DNA of 64,000 nt from Rotaria sordida (lineage: Eukaryota; Rotifera; Eurotatoria; Philodinida; Philodinidae). The first letter of the stretch is position 1; every line of letters starts with the position of its first letter. Made by a program: the position numbers and the translations under genes. Of the stretch, positions 46,301 through 56,359 are shown piece after piece. The stretch covers positions 31,017-95,016 of the forward strand of contig CAJNOL010000905.1 in assembly GCA_905250125.1 (NCBI GenBank), read 5' to 3'. The notes beneath the pieces are model-generated. The model was not told where the DNA came from, searched no databases, and saw only the letters and a list, made by a program, of their open reading frames with translations.

Positions 46301-46458
46301 GATATGACGATAGTTCTAATACCCAATATATTGAGGCAGTAGATATCACCATATAATTTGTGAAGTCTTAGAAAAGATTGCAAAGGAAAATCGGAATCTA
46401 ATTCATTGAGATTTCCAATTAGAAAACGTTCTTCAGGGTGTGGAATAGGTGTGGACAT
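43351..46458 (-). CDS. Self-sufficient cytochrome P450-reductase fusion (CYP102/BM3-like)
   Basis: A single 1035-aa exon in BM3-like order. The heme domain (1-450) has I-helix AGHETTSG (263-270), ExxR (E316..R319) and heme-ligand Cys398 in FGNGQRSCLG. A linker follows, then an FMN flavodoxin domain (FGSNSGSCESFA from ~487) and an FAD/NADPH reductase domain (RQYSISSSP, GSGIAPFRGF, YYGCRS, C-terminal VDVFA). It would take electrons from NADPH and hydroxylate fatty-acid-like substrates without a partner; no membrane anchor is seen, so cytosolic. Phe87, which gates the BM3 active site, is conserved with its context (GDGLF). The BM3 carboxylate contacts Arg47 and Tyr51 appear as Ile and Val, so the preferred substrate may differ. 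Lack of introns and the bacterial/fungal family (CYP102/CYP505) suggest horizontal acquisition. Complete and apparently functional. Confidence 0.95.
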   Translation of the reverse strand: MSTPIPHPEERFLIGNLNELDSDFPLQSFLRLHKLYGDIYCLNILGIRTIVISSQELVNFICDQSKFDKALSRPIEEIRPLAGDGLFTARTSEPNWKLAHNILVPAFGPIAIRSMFPQMMDIASQLILRWHRFAAEEIDVCDNFTRLTFDTIALCGFDYRFNSFYRNEMHQFVVAMGSVLTEGNRRSQRLPLQNTLMVRAAKQYQDNIAYMHKLCDEIVQYRRMYPNDTNDLLNRMINGKDQETGLQLSDENIRYQMVTFLIAGHETTSGMLSLAFYYLLKNPHAFQKAQAEADQFDEITVDILPRLKYIDAILKETLRLQPIVSFFSVQSKADKEILPGGYEIHKDDRISVLVRQLHRDTKVWDRPEDFLPERMLNGGFENLPPNAWKPFGNGQRSCLGRPFAMQESVIVIALILKHFNLEFVDPSYDLRIKQMGTIKPAGFKIRARPRQQVKIPLGISIKKQEEMTPAQIPAVEANQFQPLSILFGSNSGSCESFARTLASEAPTHGFNATIATLDSVVGAIPCDRPVIIVTSSYEGQPCSNAKQFVAYLQSKPELKVNYAVFGAGHHDWVNTYQKIPIYIDETLEKVGGTRIVDRGIGDAAGDFFGAFEAWKDNLFQVLRKMNGLQGVISQEKLSIEIVNSTRSLGQITDVGIVIENRLLVEASELGPAKRHIEIELPKGQTYRAGDYLAVLPTNPPEIVRQILKRFKLSIDTNIKITSSTETFLPTGYPVSAYTILWGYVELSQPISRKQVETLAALCKDENEQTQLQSLGGDAYEKEILDKRLSILDILEQYPSCDLSFSQYLRMVPSLRVRQYSISSSPLWNFESVTLSIDVLTAPALSGLGQHWGVASNYLANLKPGDRLSCSVRASDSNFHLPTDTKVPVVMFAAGSGIAPFRGFIQERAAQMVCGRQVGPTILYYGCRSEKDFLYADEIDKWSKIGAIQVKHVFSRGSKDGKKYVQDLVWEDRKDIRKLFSEGARLYTCGSATKLAGSLKTCFIKIIAEHRQCDESEAATILATVDATRYSVDVFA

Positions 46459-46780
46459 ATTGTTTTGTTTTTACCGTGCTACTGAGAACTATCGAATGAA
46501 CGTGTTTTCGATTAAAATCAATTCGATTTTATGTTGCCAATGCCGACACGGAACAATAAAAAATGGTGCTTGAGGATATTGTAGCTAGAATAGAATAATG
46601 ACGGAAATCCAATAAAAGATAAAACTGGATGACAAGTATACGATCGAAATTTTCATTTTTCTTAGACGAAAGGATTTTGTATATTCACCGAATTATAGCT
46701 ACCGCATTTGCCAGAAGTCATGAGAGGATGAAGAATTCGAAATATCTGCTCTAATTAAACATGTCCAACTGAGTTTTTCT
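46459..46780. promoter_or_regulatory. Upstream region of the P450 fusion gene
   Basis: Presumed promoter/5' UTR of the minus-strand gene. AT-rich, with an AATTCGATTTTAAT-type word at about 46511; no specific regulatory site recognised. Confidence 0.3.
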
Positions 46781-46783
46781 CGA

Positions 46784-46937
46784 GGATACCCGATTGGTAC
46801 ATAAGTTCTGCACGTTTTTTTTTGTTTTTTAGGCAAATTTAAAGCTTTATATCTCTTTTCAGTCACGAGATATAAAGTCTGAAATTTGTTTAAAAAATAA
46901 AAAAGAAAGATGTAGAACTTATGTGCCAATCGGATAC
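46784..46937. repeat. ~155-bp fold-back hairpin
   Basis: Arms 46784-46855 and 46868-46937 share GATTGG, ACATAAGTTCT and CTTTATATCTC in inverted order with about 80% identity by eye. It lies upstream of the P450 gene. The 88-codon frame crossing it is an artefact. Confidence 0.65.
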
Positions 46938-46939
46938 AA

Positions 46940-48115
46940 AAAAAATCACAACATTTTCTCATCAAATAACCGTTAATATAGAGTGCTTGGAACTATTCAG
47001 ACAGTAGCGAGTTGAAGAAGGAAATGTAAGCACATCAACAGAAGTCATTACGACTCCTGCTCAGTCCAGAACATCAAATTTCGCTCAATTTAAAACTTAC
47101 GGAAGGGCGAATCATTCTATAGATTGAGTCACAACACTTTTTCAAAAAATATTAAACTATCATTTTTTTAATGAATTATACCAAAAGATCACATGTACCG
47201 ATCAAGCTGATTTTTGTCAATATACATACTACTGCGTTCTAGGGACGGGAAAACTTCCAGCCTGAATGCTCGAGTCGTATGAAAGTAAATTTAGTGTCTC
47301 ATTCCAGAAAACTTACAATACTCTCTTCCAAATTAGTTATCATGCATATTAACAGCAAGCAAGAACTCACTTGAATATATAAGTAATTAAATCGTACGAA
47401 TGGTAATGTTTATCTTGTAGTATTCACTTGGTTCGTAACTTATTGGTTGTAATGAATATGTAAAGATTCACTTTCTGATATAAGCAAGAAATCTGAAATA
47501 GAAAAGTGATATTTACAGTTTTATGTAAAGCACTTCATATAGACTATAGCACCAAAATATGTTAGAAAAATAATAGGAACAACACCAAAGCCTATCTTTG
47601 AAATCGTGAAAAGTCACTATTGAGAGTGGAGTTGTGCGGCTACGTGATAGCCTACAAAACTTCGCAAATCAACTCTCTCATATGACGAACAGTCCAACAT
47701 GAAATCGCTCAAACATTGCTTCAAATTTGAAGATTCTGCACGAACTAATTCTTTTTAATAACTACACCAGTATACCGCAAACCACAACTCACCAAAGACC
47801 ATTCGAAAACAAACGACGACCTATTCTCAGCGTAAACTCTAATCTTCAAATTAGATTGATTATATATGACTTGCTTGCCATATATAGCCTACAGTACAGA
47901 CAAAACTTCACAAACAGCTCATAAGAAAAACGTGTGCCTAAACAATAAAAAGGTAGATGAATATGAAATTATGCTCAGCATTTTGTCAAAATTAAAGCAA
48001 AACAAAATTCACAACTTCTACGTACGTGTAATAAATGTACACAACTTATGTAGTGTTGGGATCGAATTCTGAGAGAGCGATCAAACAGTGCCACTGAGCA
48101 AAAAAATCTAAGGGC
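46940..48115. other. Intergenic, nothing recognised
   Basis: Overlapping short frames at 47727-48072 have no recognisable domain or start context and are not called as genes. Confidence 0.4.
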
Positions 48116-48121
48116 ATATAT

Positions 48122-49729
48122 CAGAGCTGTCATCTCTTCTGCTTTTAGCAGAAAAATTCTGCTTTTTGAAGTTTTTTCTAGTTTTTTCTATCGTTTCTGC
48201 TTTTTTTGATACGGCGTTATTTATTATTTTAATCAACATTTTTCACCTGAAATACCTTTTCCATAATTATTAAAAAATCGTATCAAAAACTACTGATATT
48301 TTTGTGCCATTCTAATTCTTTCTATTTGATAAAGATGATTTTTACTTTCTACTGACTACAAACAACTACCAACCTACATATTTGGCTTTAAATCAATTCT
48401 TTACCTATGGTTTTCTATCGTATTTTAATTACTCATGTAATTCATATATATCAGCATACACATTCTTTCGTTTGTTCACTCAATGAACATGAATAATTAA
48501 TATGATTAGTGAGAGGAAAGGAACAGAAAAAACAGCTCTAGATGATAATGACAGCTCGACTAGCGAAGAAGATATTGACAAAGCAGTGACAATTGCTGAA
48601 GTAATAATTATGTCATCACAAGTTAAAGCAGAAATCAGAAATTGAATTGAGTTATCTTCAACAGAGAATTGTTCAAAGTCGTCGGATATTAATGATCTTT
48701 AAAAGAATATAAATTTGATCCGTCTCAACTAACACTTATCGTCCGTCATCAACAGATTTCCGAACATTGCTAATAAAAAGCTAATATTGATAATCCTATG
48801 AACAACAAGAAACAAAAAAATTTTAAATGCTATGATTTAATCAATAATTATTTTGAATTTCTCCTTATCATATACTGTAATGGATAAATATTCAGTAGAT
48901 AAAAAAGATTTGTCAAAAGCTCTCAAATCAGATGAAGAATACTTCTTAAACAGAAAACGTGTTCAACGATTCTGTCTATTTGTTAATTAGTTGTGTTTTG
49001 TGATGCCATAAAATACGAGTGATTGGTATACTGAAACTAAAATTTAAAACTAACGGGTAGCTCATAACAAAAGAGGATCTCAGTATTTTGTTAATATCTT
49101 AAGCATTATCTTATCGCTCACGCTTTATTTTTTTATCGAAAGATTCACCGTCTGATTCCGTAGAAATTGGTATATTTCGCTGTAAAAAATACTTATCTCT
49201 CTTTCAACACTATCATGATTTAAAACAAGCATTACACACAACTTTCAAAGTCTTCATTTTTTTTTCCAAAATGTCCAGTTTCTCAATTAATCCTGTGGGT
49301 TTGGGTATAATTTGTTCGCCATTCAAGACATAAATTGGTTCATTTTAATCAACGTACCAAAGACAATTTATTTTATTTCTGGATAAAGAATATGGCACGA
49401 TCAATGATAATAAGACTAATCAAAGGAGTGGATATTTTCGGAAAAAAATGAAAAACAGAGTTTTTGAAAATTGTGTGTAGTGCTGTTTTTAAGTCGTGGT
49501 GATGTCGAAACAGAAAGGAATAAGTATTTTTACAACGAAATATGCAATTTGTGCCGAAGCAGATGGTGAATCTTTTCATAAAAAAATAAAGCGTGAGCGA
49601 TAAGATAACGCTTAAGATGTTAACAAAATACTGAGACTCTTTTATTACGAGCTACCCGTTAATTTCATATCATAAACATACTTTCTGCTGTCTTTCTGCC
49701 TTTCGGACTTCCAAATGTGGCAGCACTGA
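48122..49729. mobile_element. Possible decayed hAT-type element (weak)
   Basis: The left edge CAGAGCTGTCATCTC and the inverted right edge CAGTGCTGCCACATT are similar and resemble hAT termini (CAG-G-TG). Inside, MISERKGTEKTALDD at 48501, an acidic stretch (STSEEDIDKAVTIAE) and, after stops, DKYSVDKKDLSKALKSDEEY are possible protein remnants. No matching 8-bp target duplication was found. Treat as a hypothesis. Confidence 0.25.
49052..49660. mobile_element. ~610-bp fold-back element, ~240-bp arms
   Basis: Left arm from 49052 and right arm ending 49660 are inverted copies: AACGGGTAGCTC, CTCAGTATTTTGTTAA, TTATCTTATCGCTCACGC and AAGATTCACC all recur in order, about 85% by eye. No transposase. Frames inside (for example 49373-49579) read through the arm. 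Confidence 0.78.
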
Positions 49730-50560
49730 TTGATGTTGATCATTTCAAACATTTGTTGTAAATCAAATTATATGAAATAAAACTTAAAAGAATACACTAT
49801 CATTTAATGAGAAGAAAGTGACTAAATCTCTTGTGTTGTATAAAAGATATTTACATAAATTTGCCTCGGGAACTTTTGGAACACCCTGTATATAATGTGA
49901 CCTTCGCCCATATCTTAAACGATTTCTGAACAAGTGATAATCTTCACTGATTTTGTCTGATAATATTATAGCTTACTCTTTGATTGTAGCAAGTTTATCT
50001 CTTCTTTCGATCTGAGACAATCATCCTTTTCAAATATCTCTTTTTACAATTCATTCTTTACCTCTTCCTTCTCTATTTCTTAATTTTCATCTCCAAGATA
50101 CGATATTATTATTATCGAAAAAATAAATCTTTACATCAAAATAAGATATGGCTTTATACATAAACTAATAGTATATTATATCTATCTATGTATTATTAAT
50201 AAAAGAATATGTAAATGACCGAGCAAAAATCTATGTCAAAAAAAGAATTGTTCAATTTAGATATAGAATCAAATCAATCGAGTATTAGATTATATTTCTG
50301 AAACTATTTGTCAAAATTTTCAAAATCTTACCTTTTTTATTGTCGTAATTTCGTAGTATAGAATACAATGTAATAATTTTTACATACCGTGCAATTAGAC
50401 TCCTGTAGGTCATCTTCAAATATTGTAATATATCAATATTCGACAAGGGAAAATAAAGCATATAATTCTAATGGTTTCTTTTTGCAGAAAGTACCCAAAA
50501 CGTTGTCGCAATCTAAAATAGATTTATTTATCATCTATGCCCATTTATATAGGGGTCGTT
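49730..50560. other. Intergenic; lone TIR-like end at about 49875
   Basis: At 49862-49892, CTCGGGAACTTTTGGAACA runs into CCCTGTATA; inverted, the end reads TATACAGGGTGTTCCAAAAG, the style of a Tc1/mariner terminus. No matching partner was found nearby, so at most a solo end. Otherwise nothing recognised. Confidence 0.4.
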
Positions 50561-50569
50561 AATGGGAGA

Positions 50570-52160
50570 GAATGAAAAAAGAAAGGCGATGAAACTATTA
50601 TTAGTAAGAAAAGAAACAAACATATCATAAAAAGAAATTATTCTTATCGTTTTTTTTTCTTTCCTCTCTGGTCATAGTACATCTTTCTTTTTTTTCTTTT
50701 ATCTCTCCCAGGCACACACATGGCAAAAAAGCAATACGTCTCACATACGAATGAATACCGAAAAAAACATGATATGCAAACGGGCGATATGTCTTCATAA
50801 AGGGTGTCTCATAATAATTGAGGATAAATTGTTAATGATATTTTTTATACTTTTTCTTGATGCACAGAGCTGAAATTTTTATCATATATATATCTAATTA
50901 AGATCTTTTATTTCTAAAAGTTTCAGATCTCTAACTCTAACTAATGATGAAATATATCGACAAGATTGAAATACATAAACTTTCCTGTTTGTTTTCTGTA
51001 TTTTATTTTGATAGTGAAAATAATGCATAAGTCGTGAACAAAAATTTATATATTTTGATCTTTTTGATGTATCTCAGTACTAGTTAGAGCTCGAGAGCTG
51101 AAACTTTCAGAAATAATAGATCTTGATTAAATATATGTGTGATAAAAATTTTAGCTCTCTATGTCAAGAAAAAGTATAAAAAATATCATTAACAATTTAT
51201 CCTCAATTATTATGGGACACCCTTTACTGCTTGATGCGCAAATGAGGTCATGTTATAAGGAGACTATTGAACATATATAACGTTGAATGACTAGTTACTG
51301 GCGAAAAGTGGACAGTAAACAAGTGTTTTTCGCTACTTAAGGTCATGTATGGTTGATAATCTCACTTCAACACTGAATTATTTGTGCATCAACCAATGTG
51401 ATAACATAAGATCTGTTGACGTGATGAATATTCACTGGATCCACTCGTATATGAAGTGTATTGTTTTGCCATCTGTCCACCGAGAGAGAACAGAAAAAAC
51501 AAGAGCTGTACTTATGATCAAGTGGGAACGAAGAAAATAGGCCATATAAATTTTTCTCCGCATGTTCGTTTTTCTTCATTGACGATAGTTATATCTTCTC
51601 TTTTTTCTGTTCTCTCCAATATATACCTATCGAGAAAAAATCGCCCCTACATACAAGTATGTGCCGTAAGCGGGTCGCATCCCGTCAGCATACTTGATGG
51701 AGAAATACGACGATGTCGAACTGATTTGATGGCGCATACATCATCGTTTGCCAAAAATACAATATCGTAGTTGATACTGTGTTACCGCACACATTACTAT
51801 GAAAATATATAGTCTGTTTACTGTGTAAAGTTGCAGTTTTGAAACTATTTAGTGGCGTAAAGTGAATCGTAAACAAAAATATCTTTTTTGCATAGAAGTT
51901 ATATATGAGTCATCAACTAACTTCGTTATGAATGTATTTCTGCATCAACTATTATGACGATTCACGGCTTGCTTACATATCATATGATCCTAGCAAATAG
52001 TCGTATGCAATCGGGATTTTTTTGCAATAGACATAGCTGAGATACAAAAAGAAAAAAACAAGGAGATAAAACTATTGTTAGTGAAGGACGAAGAAAACGT
52101 AAAGACACAAAGCGTTTTTCCCCATTTAGCGCACATACTGGACAGAGAAAAATATCTGAA
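50570..52160. repeat. Degenerate ~550-bp direct repeat array
   Basis: 51290-51400 and 51840-51955 align in the same orientation (ACTGGCGAAAAGTGGACAGT against AGTGGCGTAAAGTGAATCGT, then GTAAACA, TTTTT, and GCATCAAC about 100 bp later). Phrases around 50580 (GATGAAACTATTATTAGT) and 52065 (GATAAAACTATTGTTAGT) also match. This suggests two to three worn copies of a ~550-bp unit, the first interrupted by the MITE at 50800. No coding content. Confidence 0.45.
50800..51224. mobile_element. 425-bp MITE with ~155-bp TIRs and TA duplication
   Basis: Ends AAAGGGTGTC(T/C)CATAATAATT are inverted, with TA at 50798-50799 and 51225-51226. Arms are nearly identical for the first 60 bp (GAGGATAAATTGTTAATG, TATACTTTTTCTTGA) and about 85% after that. 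This is the style of a Tc1/mariner-derived non-autonomous element. High arm identity indicates recent insertion. Confidence 0.85.
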
Positions 52161-52169
52161 AATGTATGT

Positions 52170-55100
52170 AAAGCAAGAGGGAAACAGCTGAAATCAGATT
52201 TTTCTGTTGAGTTTTTTTAATTTAAAATTGATTAAAAATTTAAAAAAATCATAAGTTTCTCTTTTTTATTTCAAATACACACAGAATATCGTTTACTTAT
52301 CGAGACTTCTATTACTTATGAATGCTGTAATTAAAAATAGATTTGTCTGCTCGAAAATCTGTGACATTCAAATATGGAAAGTCAGAAGTCACAATATTTT
52401 ATCTGAATATTCCATGCTTGTACATTTGATAGTTCAATTGAGAAAGATAAACTAGAATTCGATTCAGCCACTGTAAGAGAAAAAATACAGCAGATTCGTG
52501 TTCTTGAAATCGACTAAACTTTCATTTCCGTAGAATAGAGGATCATCCCATATTAAGAAGCCACTACAAGAAAAATTTCGCAAGACGTAATAGAAGGCTA
52601 TAAGCTTTCCGAAAGTATTATTTGGAAGCTCAGTGATTTTTGAAATCTCAGCACTGAAAATCCAAGGTTTTGTTCTTAAAATTGCCTGTTTAAATGTAAG
52701 AAAACTTTTTCAAAAACCTTCTGTTTTCTAGTTTAAATTCTGACAAAAAAACTAAACCTCAATAGAGAGTCACTTTTGGAAGAGTGATGTGAATTTCCAT
52801 AACAGAATGCCAAGGCTTTTTATTCTAAGGGACGGAGGGGAGGGGATTACTCGAATTTAAACATCAAACTAAAACATAAAACACATAGTCTGGACGAGAA
52901 TGTTTTCAAAATTAATTTATCAAAGAATCATATTTAGGAAACTGTAGTACTACATGTTTTTGGTCACAAGTTCAATCTGAGTCTCAATTAAAGTTTCTTT
53001 GTTGTCCAGTTCTTTTTGACCATTTCTCAAAATTTTTCAGTAGATACGAGGCTTCACATTTATGAATTCATTCTTTCTTGTATAAAATTTTTCTTATGTT
53101 CTTGAAGATCGTAGTCTTTCTTTCTTTACACTTTCATTTGCCCTAGTCTATTTCAAATGAAAAACGTTGTGTAAAAAAGAAGAGTTAGTCTTAGTTTCTG
53201 TTTCAGTACCAATTCAGATTTTTTGGATCCCGTCAGAACAGTACCTGCTTTACAGTTCTCTAAGCGCATTTTCAAGTTTTATTATGATTGAACTTCAATA
53301 TAAATGTTGCCTAAAAATTCAGTTATAAGGAAAAAATCAATTAAGTATTTGATAGATTTACAATTTAAAGATGTATTTTCTTCCAGCGTCTTAGGCTAGC
53401 ACGAATATTTGCAAACTTGTAAATAAATATGTATCAAGAAATGTCTACGAAATATAAAGTTTTCAGCCAGTCTAAACTTTAATGTGAAATTGCTAAGAAG
53501 TATAGCGTTTCGTCATGAGAGAATTATAAAGATTTGAATCGACACATCGACCTGATAATTTATATGAACTCATTTTAAGACCGATATAAATCTACAAAAA
53601 CATCGAACAATAGCTGTATCGGAATTGACGGTAATATTGATACTGCAGTCTATCTCGTCAGCAAGTCTTAAATTATCGCTACCAAGCGTCTGTTTGTTCT
53701 TTCCAATTCATTGGTTTATGAGTAAAACAATACGACTTCTACGTTATTGTAGTGTTCTCGGTAATAGTTGTGATAGTTACAGAAAAATTGGAAGAGAAAT
53801 ACATAGTCTTACCTTTTCTTAAGATTCGTGCTGTTTCGTTTCTCTTCTTAGTTAAAAGTTCAATCAAATAACCAAATGAAACTAACAAGAACAGAGTATA
53901 AACTTTATACAATTGAATATTATGTTAAAATAATCGATCTTTCGAACAACAGAGATAAAAACATCTATGATTTTAATTGATTTCTTGATTCTTTTTGATT
54001 TCAAATAAAAAAATCAGCTGTTTCCTCCTTAACCCAAATGCTAAAATTATCTGTGAGGTACTGGTAGTAGGGTATTCATCTGGAGTAGAAAAATATCTCA
54101 AAATCAATACACACGTGAGGGTAATTATAAAATCATATAACTACTTTTAAAATATTCTAATAATTAATAATTCTATTGCCAGCTCATGACATTACGCGCA
54201 GATGATATTTTACTTTCACCAATGTGACTTATCTCTCTTTAAGAAAAGAATATTCAAGATAATTACAAAGCAATGAAGTGAAATTGTTTGTTTTTATTGA
54301 AAATAGATAAAATCGATTTCTTTCTTTTTTTCATGAAAGAAAATACTGCGCAGTTGATATTAGTTAATATTATTTATAGTTATGAATCCAGTGACATAAT
54401 TCAATAAAATGCCTACGATTCTTGAACAAGCTCATCAAATTTGAATAATATAAATGTTTAGTTGTTAACAAAGTTGATTAGATTTCTGAAGATAGTAAAA
54501 TGATCTTGAAGATGCATGTTAAAATGAAAATATGATACGTAAGGGACAGCTTTCATTGCCAATGTGTAATATCAGTGAAAAGTCTATAGAATAAAGTGTC
54601 ATTTTTATATTCTTAGAAGACTAGAAAAATCTATAAGGCATATGGAAATAAATCCAAGTTTACCACGAATACTCAGTAAGAAGTTTTAAAAAAACATTGG
54701 GAAAAGATTAGACTAAAGATTTCCAATAAGTTGGGCATAGACGTAAGGCTGTGGGCATGATTGACAAGAAAGCTCAAATCCATATCCACGCCTTCAAGAT
54801 ATGTACGAACGAAAACAGATGAACTTATTTTTGAGCAAGAAACGAAAGTATAAAAGAGTTCGAGAAGAACTCTGCTTTTCTTTATATTCGATATTTAATC
54901 ATGAACAATTATTGAATTTATATCTAAGAATAGACATCAATTCTTCGAACTCATTATCAAACAATCAATTTTTTCATAATGATTAGTTTATAATGGCTTC
55001 TAACAACACATTTGTCTTATTAGATCGATATTCGAATAAATATCTGTTTCATAGAGTTTTGACTATAATAATACGATCTCAGATAAAGATCAAGTATTCT

Positions 55101-56359
55101 TTATTAACGAAAAATTCGGATTATTCAAATGATTGAAAACAAAAATTGATTGTCCTGTATATGTTTATATGCAATCGTCAGTCTTACAACAAATTAATCG
55201 AATCGAAACATTTTTCAGTAATTTCTAAAACCATTTTAACTAAAAAAAACGTATAGATAGATAGATTTTTTAAAATTTTTTTTATTCCTAATTAATAAAT
55301 GTATGTTTATTATAAATAAAAGTTTTTCTATTAAAGAAAATGTTAATATTTTTGAATAGACAGGATAGACGAAAAATAGAATTTCATTTCTTATTTTATA
55401 TGAACAAATGTCTGAGATAAGCGAAATTAAATAAAAGATTTTTTTTGTCGAAAAATCTTATTCAATGATATTATTTATAATGATCAAAAGCTTAATTACG
55501 TCTATGCGAAAAAGACATATTCACCTGTATTTTAATGAAGCAAAACGAAAAAGAACGATAGAAATATTACATTGATATGCACGAAGGAAAAAAAACCTGG
55601 CGTAACCTTTCCTCTTGATCGAGTTTTTTTTTTTTTTATTTTAAAACATGGATGTCGACGTTATACTTGTATAGTGAGGTCAACTTTTCTTTTCTTTTTC
55701 TTTCTTATATGAACTACTAGTAGAGCTTGTCGGATTGAAAATTTTTATACTTTGCTCATTAATTTTTTTTATACCCGAACTTGACCCCCATCCAAACTCA
55801 TAATATTCTCAATAAAATTTTCAAATCCATTTTGATAATCGCTGCGAAGATATGAGATACTTTTTTCGCTTATTTAGATTTAGTAACTAGCACGCCCTAC
55901 ACATTTTCACGACATCTTGACGATGATCGTATAAGAATATCATCATAACGGACTTTTACTTTTAGAGTAGCAGATGTTGGATTAGATTCGGATCCCATCG
56001 AATCTAGGACCAACCCGACAGACTTTAACTGTTAGTAAGATTGGTAACGAGTTGTATATTGTCATGATTTGAACCATTCATATATAGTTTGATTTTTGTT
56101 TTGTGCCCTTTTGTATTAAATAGACGTGATGTGGTTATCGTTACTAGCTTCGATAAAAAGAATAACTATCAGTTACTCGATCTTGTTACTATGTATAAGC
56201 GATAGAGAAAGAAAGAGAGGTCATCGATGCGTTTCTTTTACTACTTGGCGTAGTTTTATTTTTTTTTGTTTTGTTCACTTTCTTTCTCTTATATATATAT
56301 ATATTGTTGGTGTTGAGCGTCATTATTTGTGCTCTTTTAATTGATCGACATATCTCATC
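52170..56359. other. Gene-free AT-rich region upstream of the seven-exon gene
   Basis: No supported coding sequence. A weak G-rich/C-rich pair (CTGTGGGCATG ... CATATCCACGCC) lies at 54748-54793. The ~200 bp before 56360 contains a TATATATATAT run at 56290-56302 that may belong to the promoter of the downstream gene. Confidence 0.4.
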
